Source: Actinoplanes ianthinogenes (GTDB taxonomy: Bacteria; Actinomycetota; Actinomycetes; Mycobacteriales; Micromonosporaceae). From it: a DNA stretch of 64,000 bases. Below are positions 7,987-16,179 of the stretch, in pieces; within the stretch, counting starts at the first letter, position 1; each line of letters opens with the position of its first letter. The notes beneath the pieces are model-generated. The model saw only the letters and a list, made by a program, of their open reading frames with translations, did not search any database and had not been told where the DNA came from. Both the position numbers and the translations under genes were made by a program. Location of the stretch: positions 8,314,501 through 8,378,500 of the forward strand of contig NZ_AP023356.1 of NCBI RefSeq assembly GCF_018324205.1, in the 5' to 3' direction.

Positions 7987-9272
7987 GTCGGACGAAAGAG
8001 CTGCAGAAGAACCTGTTCGGGGGGACCACCTCGAACGCCCGCCAGTTCGGCATGATCTTCACGCTGATCGGGGTGATCCTGTTCTTCCAGATCCGGACCG
8101 ACGGGATCCTCCTGACCTCCGGCAACCTGATCGCGCTGACCCAGCAGTACGCGTACATCTCGGTCCTGTCCATCGGCATGCTGATGGTGATCGTCGCCGG
8201 GCACATCGACCTGTCGGTCGGCTCGGTGGCCGCGTTCACCGGCATCGTGGTGGCCAAGGCGATGTCCCAGCACGACGTGCCCTGGCCGGCCGGGATCCTG
8301 CTCGGCCTGCTGGTCGGCGCGGCGATCGGGGCCTGGCAGGGCTTCTTCGTCGCGTACATCGGCATCCCGGCGTTCATCGTCACGCTCGCCGGCATGCTGC
8401 TGTTCCGCGGCGGCAACCAGTACATCGGCAACGCCGACACGGTCCCGGTGCCGCCCGGGTTCCGCACGATCGGCGCCGGTTACCTGCCCGAGGTGGGGCC
8501 GGACACCGGGTACAACAACCTGACCCTGCTGCTCGGGCTGGCCGCCTGCGTCGCGGTGGTCTGGCGGGAGCTGCACGCCCGGAAGGTCCGCAAGCAGATG
8601 GAGGGCGCCGAGCCGACGCCACTGTGGATCTCGGTGATCCGGATGGCGGTGATGATCGGCGTGATCATCTTTGCCACGCTGCGGTTCGCCGGTGGCCGGG
8701 TGGGCACCAGCTTCCCGATCTCCGGCATCATCCTGGTCGTCCTGGTGCTCGGGTACTCCTTCTACACCCGCAACACCTCGGGCGGCCGGCACATCTACGC
8801 GGTCGGCGGCAACTCCCGGGCCGCCGAGCTGTCCGGCGTGAAACTTCGCCGGGTCAACTTCCTGGTCATGATGAACATGGGCATCCTGGCCTCGCTGGCC
8901 GGGATGATCTTTGTGGCCCGGTCCACCGCCTCCGGCCCCCAGGACGGCCTGAACTGGGAGCTGGACGCGATCGCCGCCGTGTTCATCGGGGGTGCGGCGG
9001 TCGCCGGCGGTCTCGGCACGATCGGCGGCGCCATCGTCGGCGGCCTGGTGATGGCCGTGCTCACCAACGGTCTCCAGCTCACCGGCACCGGCTCCGACAT
9101 GATCCAGATCATCAAGGGTCTGTTCCTGCTCGGCGCCGTCGCTCTGGATGTCTACAACAAGAAGCAGGGACGCTTCTCGATCATCGGATCTCTGATGCGA
9201 CCGTTCCGCTCCAGCTCCCCGGCCACGCCCGAGGAGCCCGCCTCACCCGATCGCGAGAAGGCCCGGATATAG
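7983..9272 (+). CDS. mmsB: Multiple-monosaccharide ABC importer, permease (MmsB/XylH type)
   Basis: A 429-residue integral membrane protein with about ten hydrophobic helices and the BPD_transp_2 signature region (GMLMVIVAGHIDLSVGSVAA) near residue 70. A charged loop around residues 195-215 separates two halves of the membrane domain. The start codon overlaps the stop of the ATPase gene (ATGA), so translation is coupled. It forms the sugar channel with the upstream ATPase and the downstream binding lipoprotein. Confidence 0.92.
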   Translation: MSRTKELQKNLFGGTTSNARQFGMIFTLIGVILFFQIRTDGILLTSGNLIALTQQYAYISVLSIGMLMVIVAGHIDLSVGSVAAFTGIVVAKAMSQHDVPWPAGILLGLLVGAAIGAWQGFFVAYIGIPAFIVTLAGMLLFRGGNQYIGNADTVPVPPGFRTIGAGYLPEVGPDTGYNNLTLLLGLAACVAVVWRELHARKVRKQMEGAEPTPLWISVIRMAVMIGVIIFATLRFAGGRVGTSFPISGIILVVLVLGYSFYTRNTSGGRHIYAVGGNSRAAELSGVKLRRVNFLVMMNMGILASLAGMIFVARSTASGPQDGLNWELDAIAAVFIGGAAVAGGLGTIGGAIVGGLVMAVLTNGLQLTGTGSDMIQIIKGLFLLGAVALDVYNKKQGRFSIIGSLMRPFRSSSPATPEEPASPDREKARI

Positions 9273-9287
9273 AAGGGTGACCGCACC

Positions 9288-10400
9288 GTGCGCAAATTGT
9301 TGATCACAACTCTGGCCGTGAGCACCACCGCTCTGCTCGCGCTGACCGCCTGCTCCAGCGAACGCGACAAGTCCGGGACCGGCACCGGCGGCACCGGCAC
9401 CGCCGCCAAGGGCTTCCCGGCCGACTCCTTGATCGGGGTGGCCCTGCCCTCGAAGACCTCGGAGAACTGGGTGCTCGCCGGCGACCTGTTCACCAACGGC
9501 CTCAAGGACGCCGGCTTCAAGTCCGACGTCCAGTACGCCGGCGCGTCCACCACCGTCGCCGACCAGCAGAACCAGATCACCGCGATGGTCAACAACGGCG
9601 CCAAGGTGATCGTGATCGGCGCGACCGACGCGGCACAGCTCACCACCCAGGTGGCCGCCGCCAAGCAGGCCGGCGCCGTGGTCATCGCGTACGACCGGCT
9701 GATCACCCAGACGCCGGACGTGGACTACTACATCGCGTTCGACAACTTCAAGGTCGGCCAGTTGCAGGGCCAGGCGCTGCTCGACGGCATGAAGGCGAAG
9801 AAGCCGAAGGGCCCGTACACCATCGAGCTGTTCTCCGGCTCGCCCGACGACAACAACTCCGGCGTGTTCTTCAACGGCGCGATGGCCATCCTCCAGCCGG
9901 AGATCGACAAGGGCACCGTGGTGGTCGGCTCCGGCCAGAAGGACATCAAGCAGACCGCCACCCAGGGCTGGAAGGCGGAGAACGCGCAGAGCCGGATGGA
10001 CGCGCTGCTCAACTCCACCTACACCAGCGGCAAGACGCTCGACGGCGTGCTGTCACCGAACGACACGCTGGCCCGGGCGATCATCACCTCGGTCAAGGGG
10101 GCGGGCAAGCCGATCCCGATCGTGACCGGTCAGGACTCCGAGGTCGAGTCGGTGAAGTCCATCATGGCCGGTGAGCAGTACTCGACGATCAACAAGGACA
10201 CGCGCAAGCTGGTCGCCGAGACGGTGAACATGGTCAAGACGCTGCAGGCGGGGAGCACTCCGCAGGTCAACGACACGAAGTCGTACAACAACGGGGTGAA
10301 GGTCGTCCCGGCGTACCTGCTGCCGCCGGTCATCGTGACCAAGGCGAACGCGGCCGAGGCCTACGCCAACGACCCGAAGCTGTCACCGCTCACCAAGTAA
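9288..10400 (+). CDS. Sugar-binding lipoprotein of the ABC importer (ChvE/XylF type)
   Basis: A 370-residue periplasmic-binding-protein-like lipoprotein. A lipobox (ALTACSS) ends the signal peptide at about residue 22, followed by a Gly/Thr-rich tether and a type-1 sugar-binding fold. Motifs such as IVIGATDAAQ, AYDRLI and ELFSGSPDDNNS are typical of the ChvE/XylF group. The GTG start at 9288 has AGAAGGGTGA upstream and lies 15 bp after the permease stop. A large inverted repeat follows the gene and may end the operon transcript. Confidence 0.92.
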   Translation: MRKLLITTLAVSTTALLALTACSSERDKSGTGTGGTGTAAKGFPADSLIGVALPSKTSENWVLAGDLFTNGLKDAGFKSDVQYAGASTTVADQQNQITAMVNNGAKVIVIGATDAAQLTTQVAAAKQAGAVVIAYDRLITQTPDVDYYIAFDNFKVGQLQGQALLDGMKAKKPKGPYTIELFSGSPDDNNSGVFFNGAMAILQPEIDKGTVVVGSGQKDIKQTATQGWKAENAQSRMDALLNSTYTSGKTLDGVLSPNDTLARAIITSVKGAGKPIPIVTGQDSEVESVKSIMAGEQYSTINKDTRKLVAETVNMVKTLQAGSTPQVNDTKSYNNGVKVVPAYLLPPVIVTKANAAEAYANDPKLSPLTK

Positions 10401-10445
10401 GCGCTTCCCGCGCGGGGTGTCCCCGGACCGGGGGGCACCCTGCGG

Positions 10446-10573
10446 CACGGTCCGCCGCGGCTTGCGACCGCCATTGTTTCGGTACGCCCGGAGCCCTCGT
10501 CCCGCCGGCGCGAATCCTCGGCCGGGGCCGGGGGCGTACCGGAAATGGCGGAGCGGAAGCGCAGCGGACCGTG
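10446..10573. repeat. Large inverted repeat carrying two opposed copies of the dispersed element (copy A)
   Basis: CACGGTCCGC at 10446-10455 is mirrored by GCGGACCGTG at 10564-10573. Inside these, CGCCATTGTTTCGGTACGCCC is mirrored by GGGCGTACCGGAAATGGCG (10532-10550). The core TTTCGGTACGCCCGGAGC is at 10477-10494. The whole could fold into a hairpin of about 128 nt. It lies between the convergent 3' ends of the sugar-binding lipoprotein and SprT-like genes, where it could end transcription from both sides. Confidence 0.85.
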
Positions 10574-10594
10574 AGTGCGGCCGGGGTTTTGTGG

Positions 10595-11305
10595 TCAGCA
10601 GGCCGGCTCGACCATGGCGAAGGAGGCGTTGAGCAGGCCTTTCCGGGTCTGGATCTGGTAGCGGCTGCGGCCCTGTTTGACGATGGTGCCGACCAGCCCG
10701 CCGTATTTGCCGGCGCCCTTGAGGCGGACCCGGGCGCCGACGGTGAGGCCCGGCGCGGGGGTGGCGGCGGTGCGCAGGCGGGCGAGTTCGGCGACGTAGC
10801 CGGGGTGCAGCGGGGCGGGATGCCCGCGGTAGGTCCAGGCGAACAGGGCGGAGCGGTCGAACGCGCGGGAGCACTGGCGGCAGGAGCGGACCCGGACCGG
10901 GCGGCGGTGGGCGGTGGTGCGGTGGCCGGAGCGGCAGACGCCCTCCCAGGCGCCGTCCACCCGAGGGGCGTCCTCCGGGACGCAGCGGCGACCGGAACAG
11001 CCGATCCGGACGGCGATCCGCCGCCAGGTCGCGTCGTGGCCGTGACCGGCGCCGGCGAGCGCGTGGGCGATCTCGTGCAGGATCGTCTCGGTGACCTGCT
11101 CGGGTGAGTACAGCCTGATCAGCGGGCGGGACAGGCCGATCTCGCGGCGTTCCAACCGGCAGACGCCGGCCCGCGTCTTGGCGTCGTCGAAGGTCAGCCG
11201 CCAATTGGTGAGCCCGTGCCGCGCCATCAGGGCGGCGGCGAGCTCACGAGCCTCGATCAGATCCAACCGTGCCGCTCCATCATCTCCCGCGTCTGCCGGA
11301 GTCAT
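10595..11305 (-). CDS. SprT-like zinc metalloprotease-domain protein
   Basis: A 236-residue protein. Residues about 20-95 match a SprT-like domain with the zinc-binding HEIAHAL motif (HExxH) at about 77. Then come cysteine pairs (CSGRRC, CRQC) of a likely zinc ribbon and a short KOW-like beta segment (VGARVRLKGAGKYGGLVGT). Relatives are thought to act on protein-DNA crosslinks or damaged proteins, but the substrate here is unknown. It starts 24 bp from the next gene, which runs in the same direction, and ends beside the large inverted repeat. Confidence 0.85.
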   Translation of the reverse strand: MTPADAGDDGAARLDLIEARELAAALMARHGLTNWRLTFDDAKTRAGVCRLERREIGLSRPLIRLYSPEQVTETILHEIAHALAGAGHGHDATWRRIAVRIGCSGRRCVPEDAPRVDGAWEGVCRSGHRTTAHRRPVRVRSCRQCSRAFDRSALFAWTYRGHPAPLHPGYVAELARLRTAATPAPGLTVGARVRLKGAGKYGGLVGTIVKQGRSRYQIQTRKGLLNASFAMVEPAC

Positions 11306-11329
11306 GGTATCGCCGCGCGATCAGGTGGG

Positions 11330-13348
11330 TCATTCGAGGAGTTTGTCGGGGCGGGCGGGGAGGTCGCGGATCCGGGTGCCGGTGGCGTGCCAGACGGCGT
11401 TGAGGATGGCGGCGGGGGAGCCGACGATGCCGATCTCGCCGATGCCCCGGGCGCCGATCGGGTTGAGGTCGTCGTCGGGCCGGTCGAGCCAGGCGGCGTC
11501 GATCCACTCGACGTCGGCGTGCGTGGGGACGTGGTATTCGGCCAGGTCGTGGTTGACCCAGGTGCCGGCGGCGGGGTCGAGGACGGACTCCTCGTGCAGG
11601 GCCATACCCATCCCCATGATCATGCCGCCGAGGAACTGGCCGCGGGCGGTGCGGGGGTTCAGGATGCGGCCGGCGTCGTACATGCCGAACAGGCGCGAGA
11701 CGCGGACCTCGCCGGTGACGGCGTCGACGCGGACCTCGGCGAAGTGCGCGCCGCGGGCGTGCCGGTCCTTCCGGTTCTGCCGCTCGACCAGGTCGGTGGT
11801 GTCGAAGACGGCCTCGTCCCGGTGTTCCGACTTCAGGAGGCGGCACGCGCCGGTGACGGCCCAGCCCCACGAGGCGCTCCCAGACGAGCCGCCGGCCACC
11901 GACGCGGCCGGCAGGGTGCTGTCGCCGATCCGGATCCGGATCGCCTCGACCGGTACGCCGAGCTCGTCGGCGGCGATCTGGGCGAGCACGGTACGGGCGC
12001 CGGTGCCCAGATCGGCCGCGCCGATCGCCACCTCGAAGTTGTCGTCGGCGAGGGCACGGACCCGCGCGGTCGACGGCATCGCGGTGGCCGGGTAGGTCGC
12101 GCCGGCCACGCCGGTGCCGATCCACCAGTCGCCCTCGCGGCGCTGCCGGGGCCGGTGATCACGGCCGGACCAGCCGAAACGCTCCGCCCCGGCCCGCAAG
12201 CACGCGGCCAGCCCGGGGTCGGCGGCCCGGAGCCGGAGGTCGAGCGGATCCGCGCCCAGTTCGGTGGCGAGCTCGTCGAGCGCGCACTCCAGCGCGACCA
12301 TGCCGGGCGCCTCGCCGGGTGCGCGCATCCAGCGCGGGGTGGGCACGTCGAGCGGGACGACGCGGTGCGCGGTGCGCAGGTTCGGCACCGGGTACATGTC
12401 GCGGGTCACCACCGCGGCCGACTCGACGAACTCGAAGAGGCGGCTGGTCTGCGTCCACGTCTGATGGTCGATCGCGGTCAGCGTGCCGTCGGCCTCGGCG
12501 CCGATCCGGAGCCGCTGCACGGTCGGGGCGCGGTGCCCGACGACGCTGAACATCGCCTGGCGGGGGAGGACGACCTGGACCGGGCGTTCGGTGACCCAGG
12601 CGGCCAGCGCGGCGAGGACGGCGTTCGGGCGGGCGGTGCCCTTCGAGCCGAAGCCGCCGCCGACGTGCTCGGTGATCACGTGCACCCGCTCGGCGGTGAG
12701 CCCGAAGACCGCCCCGACCGCCTCGGCGATGCCGGACGGGTGCTGGTTGGAGTCGTACAGGACCAGCTCGTCGCCGTCCCAGCGGGCGATCGTGGCGTGC
12801 GGCTCCATCGGGTTGTTGTGCAGTGCCGGGACGGTGTACGTGACGTCGACGGCCACCGGCGCGGCGACCAGCGCGGCCTCCACGTCGCCCTCGCCGGTGT
12901 CGGCCGGGACGTCCGGATTGACCTTCTCCGGCCGGTAGTGATCAGGGTGGTCGGCGCGCAGCTCGACGTCGTGCTCCTCGGCGGTGATGTCCAGCCGGAT
13001 CAGCTGGGCGGCGCGCCGGGCGGCCTCCAAGGTGGTGGCGACGACCAGGGCGAGGGGCTGGCCACGGTACGCGATCCGGTCCGACTGGAGCACGGCCAGC
13101 TCCGGGTCGTCGGAGCTCTGCAGCTGCGGGGCGTTGCCGTGCCAGAGGACGGCGAGCACGTCGGCGGCGGCCGGGTCGGTGAGGACGGCGTCGAGGCGGC
13201 CGCGGGGGACCGGGGACGGGACGATCCAGCCGTACGCTAAATGATCTTGTGGGTAGTCGGCGGCGTAGCGAGCCGCGCCGGAGACCTTGGCCGGGCCCTC
13301 CAGGCGCGCGATCGGCGCGCCGACGGCGCGCGACACCATGGCCGTCAT
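11330..13348 (-). CDS. Xanthine dehydrogenase-family molybdopterin-binding subunit (PaoC/YagR type)
   Basis: The 672-residue large subunit of a molybdenum hydroxylase; it binds the molybdenum cofactor and holds the active site. Seen motifs include HVGGGFGSKG at the cofactor entrance, PTPRWMRAPGEAPG, and near the C-terminus GARGIGEIG, which holds the catalytic Glu of the family. The ATG at 13348 overlaps the stop of the FAD-subunit gene (ATGA). With the FAD and 2Fe-2S genes upstream it forms a complete aldehyde or hydroxy-aromatic oxidoreductase. No cofactor-insertion chaperone (XdhC) is in the operon. Confidence 0.92.
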   Translation of the reverse strand: MTAMVSRAVGAPIARLEGPAKVSGAARYAADYPQDHLAYGWIVPSPVPRGRLDAVLTDPAAADVLAVLWHGNAPQLQSSDDPELAVLQSDRIAYRGQPLALVVATTLEAARRAAQLIRLDITAEEHDVELRADHPDHYRPEKVNPDVPADTGEGDVEAALVAAPVAVDVTYTVPALHNNPMEPHATIARWDGDELVLYDSNQHPSGIAEAVGAVFGLTAERVHVITEHVGGGFGSKGTARPNAVLAALAAWVTERPVQVVLPRQAMFSVVGHRAPTVQRLRIGAEADGTLTAIDHQTWTQTSRLFEFVESAAVVTRDMYPVPNLRTAHRVVPLDVPTPRWMRAPGEAPGMVALECALDELATELGADPLDLRLRAADPGLAACLRAGAERFGWSGRDHRPRQRREGDWWIGTGVAGATYPATAMPSTARVRALADDNFEVAIGAADLGTGARTVLAQIAADELGVPVEAIRIRIGDSTLPAASVAGGSSGSASWGWAVTGACRLLKSEHRDEAVFDTTDLVERQNRKDRHARGAHFAEVRVDAVTGEVRVSRLFGMYDAGRILNPRTARGQFLGGMIMGMGMALHEESVLDPAAGTWVNHDLAEYHVPTHADVEWIDAAWLDRPDDDLNPIGARGIGEIGIVGSPAAILNAVWHATGTRIRDLPARPDKLLE

Positions 13349-14319
13349 CGGACATCGCCCCTCAGGGAGGTCAGGATCGCCACGGTCAGGTTGCGGATCA
13401 GCGGGATCTTGTACGCGTTGTCCCGCAACGGTCGCGCCGCCTCCAGCTCGGCCGTCGCCGCGGCGCGGAAGTTCTCCGGCGTCGCCGGCCGGCCGCGCAG
13501 CGCGTCCTCCGCGGTGACCGCCCGCCAGGGTTTCGGCGCCACCGCCCCGAACGCCAGCCGCACGTCGCTGACCAGCCCGTCCTCGACCCGCAGCGCGGCC
13601 GCGACCGAGCCGATGGCGAAGGCGTAGGACGCCCGGTCGCGGGCTTTCCGGTATGCCGAGCGGGCCGCGACCGGCAGCGCCGGCAGGTCCACCGAGGTGA
13701 TCAGCTCGCCGTGCGCCAGCGTGGTGTCCCGCTCCGGCGCGTCCTCGGGCAGCCGATACAACTCGGTCACCGGGATCGACCGCGCCCCGGCCGGCCCATC
13801 CACCTGGATCACCGCGTCCAGGGCCGCGAGCGCCACCGCCATGTCGGACGGGTGCGTGGCGATGCACGCCGGCGAGCCGCCCAGGACGGCCAGGTTGCGG
13901 TGGTCGCCGTCGCGCGCCGGGCAGCCGGAGCCGGGCCGGTGCTTGTTGCACGGCATGGTGGCGTCCATGAAATATCGGCAGCGGGTGCGTTGCAGCAGGT
14001 TGCCGCCGGTGGTCGCCATGTTGCGCAGCTGTCCCGAGGCGCCGGCCAGCAGGGCCTGGCTGAGCACCGGGTAGGCGGTCCGGATGCGGCGATCCGCCGC
14101 AAGATCACTGTTGCGTACGGCGGCGCCGATCCGCACGCCGCCGTCCGCCAGCTCGTCAACGCTGTGCAGCGGCAACCGGTTGACGTCGACGAGCACGTCC
14201 GGGGTGGCCACGCCGAGCTTCATCAGGTCGACCAGGTTCGTGCCGCCGGCCAGGAAGACCGCGCCCTCCTCGAGACCGTCGGCGGGCCCGGTGGCGGTGC
14301 GGTACTCGAAGTTCTTCAC
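13345..14319 (-). CDS. FAD-binding subunit of molybdenum hydroxylase, with extra Fe-S cysteines (PaoB/YagS type)
   Basis: A 324-residue CO-dehydrogenase-type FAD subunit. FAD contacts are in AVFLAGGTNLVDLMK (about 20-34) and the TTGGNLLQRTRC region. The four cysteines of the segment CRYF...MPCNKH...GCPAR...SPAC match the 4Fe-4S insert that separates PaoB-type subunits from ordinary XdhB. The GTG start at 14319 overlaps the stop of the 2Fe-2S gene (GTGA), and its own stop overlaps the next ATG. This tight coupling suits the one-to-one stoichiometry of the complex. Confidence 0.9.
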   Translation of the reverse strand: MKNFEYRTATGPADGLEEGAVFLAGGTNLVDLMKLGVATPDVLVDVNRLPLHSVDELADGGVRIGAAVRNSDLAADRRIRTAYPVLSQALLAGASGQLRNMATTGGNLLQRTRCRYFMDATMPCNKHRPGSGCPARDGDHRNLAVLGGSPACIATHPSDMAVALAALDAVIQVDGPAGARSIPVTELYRLPEDAPERDTTLAHGELITSVDLPALPVAARSAYRKARDRASYAFAIGSVAAALRVEDGLVSDVRLAFGAVAPKPWRAVTAEDALRGRPATPENFRAAATAELEAARPLRDNAYKIPLIRNLTVAILTSLRGDVR

Positions 14320-14810
14320 CGCCCCGCCGCCTCCCGGATCGCCGGAAGCATGTTCGGATAGGCGCCGCAGCGGCACAGATTCCCGCTCATTCGTTCCCGG
14401 ATCTCCGCGTCGCTGAGCAGATCCTCGTCGTCGTCGCCGGTCACCGCGCTGGGCCAGCCCCGGGCGATCTCGTCCAGCGCGCCGACCGCCGAGCAGATCT
14501 GTCCCGGCGTGCAGAAACCGCACTGGAACCCGTCGTGCTCCAGGAACCCCCGCTGCACCGGGTGCGGCTCGCCGCGATGCCCGAGCCCCTCGACCGTGGT
14601 GACCTCGGCGTCCTGCTGGCTGATCGCGAGGATCAGGCAGCTGTTGACCCGGCGCCCGTCGAGCAGGACCGTGCACGCCCCGCACTGTCCGTGGTCACAG
14701 CCCTTCTTGGTGCCGGTCAGGTGCAGCCGCTCGCGCAGCACGTCGAGCAGGGTGGTGCGCGGGTCCAGCCCGACGAGGTGGTGCTGGGCCCCGTTGACGG
14801 TGAGACGCAT
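14316..14810 (-). CDS. 2Fe-2S subunit of molybdenum hydroxylase (PaoA/YagT type)
   Basis: A 164-residue small subunit with two 2Fe-2S domains: a plant-ferredoxin-like cluster in GCDHGQCGACTVLL (about 38-51) and a helical one with CGFCTPGQ and CRCGAY. It passes electrons from the molybdenum site to FAD. It starts directly MRLTVNG with no Tat leader, unlike E. coli PaoA, so the complex should be cytoplasmic. It is the first gene of the three-gene operon. The 108-bp gap to the divergent DUF6010 gene must hold its promoter; I see no clear box. Confidence 0.92.
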   Translation of the reverse strand: MRLTVNGAQHHLVGLDPRTTLLDVLRERLHLTGTKKGCDHGQCGACTVLLDGRRVNSCLILAISQQDAEVTTVEGLGHRGEPHPVQRGFLEHDGFQCGFCTPGQICSAVGALDEIARGWPSAVTGDDDEDLLSDAEIRERMSGNLCRCGAYPNMLPAIREAAGR

Positions 14811-14918
14811 GACCCGGCGTTACCCCCGCAGAGGCGGCTCAACCGCATGGCCGGATCCCGTCGGGATCGGGCATTCCAGCCACTGTCGGCTTCCGGCGGG
14901 GCTTCCTAGGTTCGGGGC

Positions 14919-15296
14919 ATGCCGGTTGTCGCCCCGATCCTCGTCGGGATCGTCTTCGTCCTGCTCATGTCCCTGCTCCCGGATCAGCCGCGGCAGCAGC
15001 TCAACGCGGTGCTCATCGCCGGGGCGGGCGCGGTCTACTGGAGCGGCGGCGGGCTGGGTGCCTGGGAGTTCGGGTTCGGCGCGGTGATGACGTACGTCGC
15101 CTATCGCGGGCTGACGTCCTGGCGCTGGATCGGGGTGGGCTGGCTGCTGCACACCGGGTGGGACGTGCTGCACCACCTGAAGGGGAACCCGATCATCCCG
15201 GTCCTGCACGACTCGTCGCTCGGCTGCGCGATCTGCGACCCGGTGATCGCGCTCTGGTGCTTCACCGGCGGGCGGTCACTCCGGCGGCGGCGCTGA
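14919..15296 (+). CDS. DUF6010 family membrane protein
   Basis: A 125-residue hydrophobic protein with about four membrane helices. The segment RWIGVGWLLHTGWDVLHHL followed by GCAICDPVIALW is the conserved core of DUF6010. The clustered His and Cys residues suggest a metal or cofactor, but no function is known for the family. It overlaps by 21 bp, tail to tail, a small zinc-finger-like gene on the other strand. Confidence 0.8.
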   Translation: MPVVAPILVGIVFVLLMSLLPDQPRQQLNAVLIAGAGAVYWSGGGLGAWEFGFGAVMTYVAYRGLTSWRWIGVGWLLHTGWDVLHHLKGNPIIPVLHDSSLGCAICDPVIALWCFTGGRSLRRRR

Positions 15297-15434
15297 GCGG
15301 GTGGTCTCCGGGACGATGCGGCTGTCGTCGGACTTGCGGGTGCCGTCCGCCGCGATGTCCGGGTGAGCGGCCCGCCGGTGATCGTCGATCTCGTCGTCGG
15401 CGAAGTCCCGATGACACAGATTGCACGTGGCCAT
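15276..15434 (-). CDS. Small C2H2-type zinc-finger-like protein, 52 residues
   Basis: Translation of the minus strand from an ATG at 15434 gives a 52-residue protein starting MATCNLCHRDFADDEIDDH. Cys-x2-Cys near the N-terminus and a later His-x4-His (HRRAAH) give a plausible single zinc site, followed by a charged, probably disordered tail rich in Asp, Ser and Pro. GGCTGGGGGG precedes the ATG. The stop is at 15276-15278, inside the end of the DUF6010 gene. Function is unknown; a regulatory or adaptor role is a guess. Confidence 0.65.
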   Translation of the reverse strand: MATCNLCHRDFADDEIDDHRRAAHPDIAADGTRKSDDSRIVPETTRSAPPPE

Positions 15435-15481
15435 CCCCCCAGCCAACCAGACCCGCGAACCGGGCGTGCGACCATCCCCGG

Positions 15482-16027
15482 ATGTCGATCATCGAGAGTC
15501 CGGTAGTGGTCGCGGTGTGCGGGTCGCCCGGTGCGGGCAAGACGACGACCGCCCGGGCGGTGGCGACCCGGCTCGGGGTCCCGCTGCTGAGCCGGGACGA
15601 GATCGCGGACGGGCTGCGGCTGTCCGGGGTGCCCGCGGCGGCGATCCGCGAGCGGGCCGAGGCGCTGCTGGTGACGACGGCGACCGGGCTGGCGGCGGCC
15701 GGGACGAGCTTCGTGGTGGACAACTCGGTGCTGTCCGGCGGGCTGGTGGACGGGCTGCTCGGCGCCGGGGCCCGGTTGCTCGCGGTGCACGTGGTCGCCC
15801 GGGATGAGGTCGTCGGCGCACGGTTGCGGGAGCGGGTGGCGGTGGGACGGCCGGGGGAGACGGTGGTCCGGGACGGGGATCGGCGGCTGCTCGCGCTGTT
15901 CGAGCAGGGTGCGATGCGACAGTCGGTCTTCGAGCCGCCGGCCGGGCCGTACCCGGTGGTCGAGATCGACACCTCGGACGGGACGCCGGGCGTCGAGCAG
16001 ATCGTGGAGGCTGCCGGATCGCGTTGA
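15482..16027 (+). CDS. AAA-type P-loop small kinase or phosphotransferase
   Basis: A 181-residue P-loop protein with Walker A GSPGAGKTT at about residue 15, LSRDEIADGL after strand 2, and an Arg-rich lid (RLRERVAVGRPGE). The pattern is of the zeta-toxin/gluconate-kinase-like AAA_33 group that phosphorylates small molecules. No neighbour points to a substrate. A hairpin follows the stop codon. Confidence 0.75.
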   Translation: MSIIESPVVVAVCGSPGAGKTTTARAVATRLGVPLLSRDEIADGLRLSGVPAAAIRERAEALLVTTATGLAAAGTSFVVDNSVLSGGLVDGLLGAGARLLAVHVVARDEVVGARLRERVAVGRPGETVVRDGDRRLLALFEQGAMRQSVFEPPAGPYPVVEIDTSDGTPGVEQIVEAAGSR

Positions 16028-16034
16028 ACCTTTT

Positions 16035-16065
16035 CGGACACGGGATCCGTTTCACCGAGTGTCCG
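16035..16065 (+). terminator. Candidate terminator hairpin after the kinase gene
   Basis: CGGACAC (16035-16041) and GTGTCCG (16059-16065) can pair as a 7-bp GC-rich stem eight bases after the kinase stop codon. There is no U-tract, as is common for actinobacterial terminators. The rest of the gap to 16179 shows no gene. Confidence 0.4.
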
Positions 16066-16179
16066 GGTGCGTGCGACCCCAGCGCCGCGCCCGGACAACC
16101 AGGGCGTGTGCGCGGATCTCGAAAATGTGACGTGCGAGACCGGTTGTCACACCGGCGGGGGCTGTCCAGTCCCACCTGT

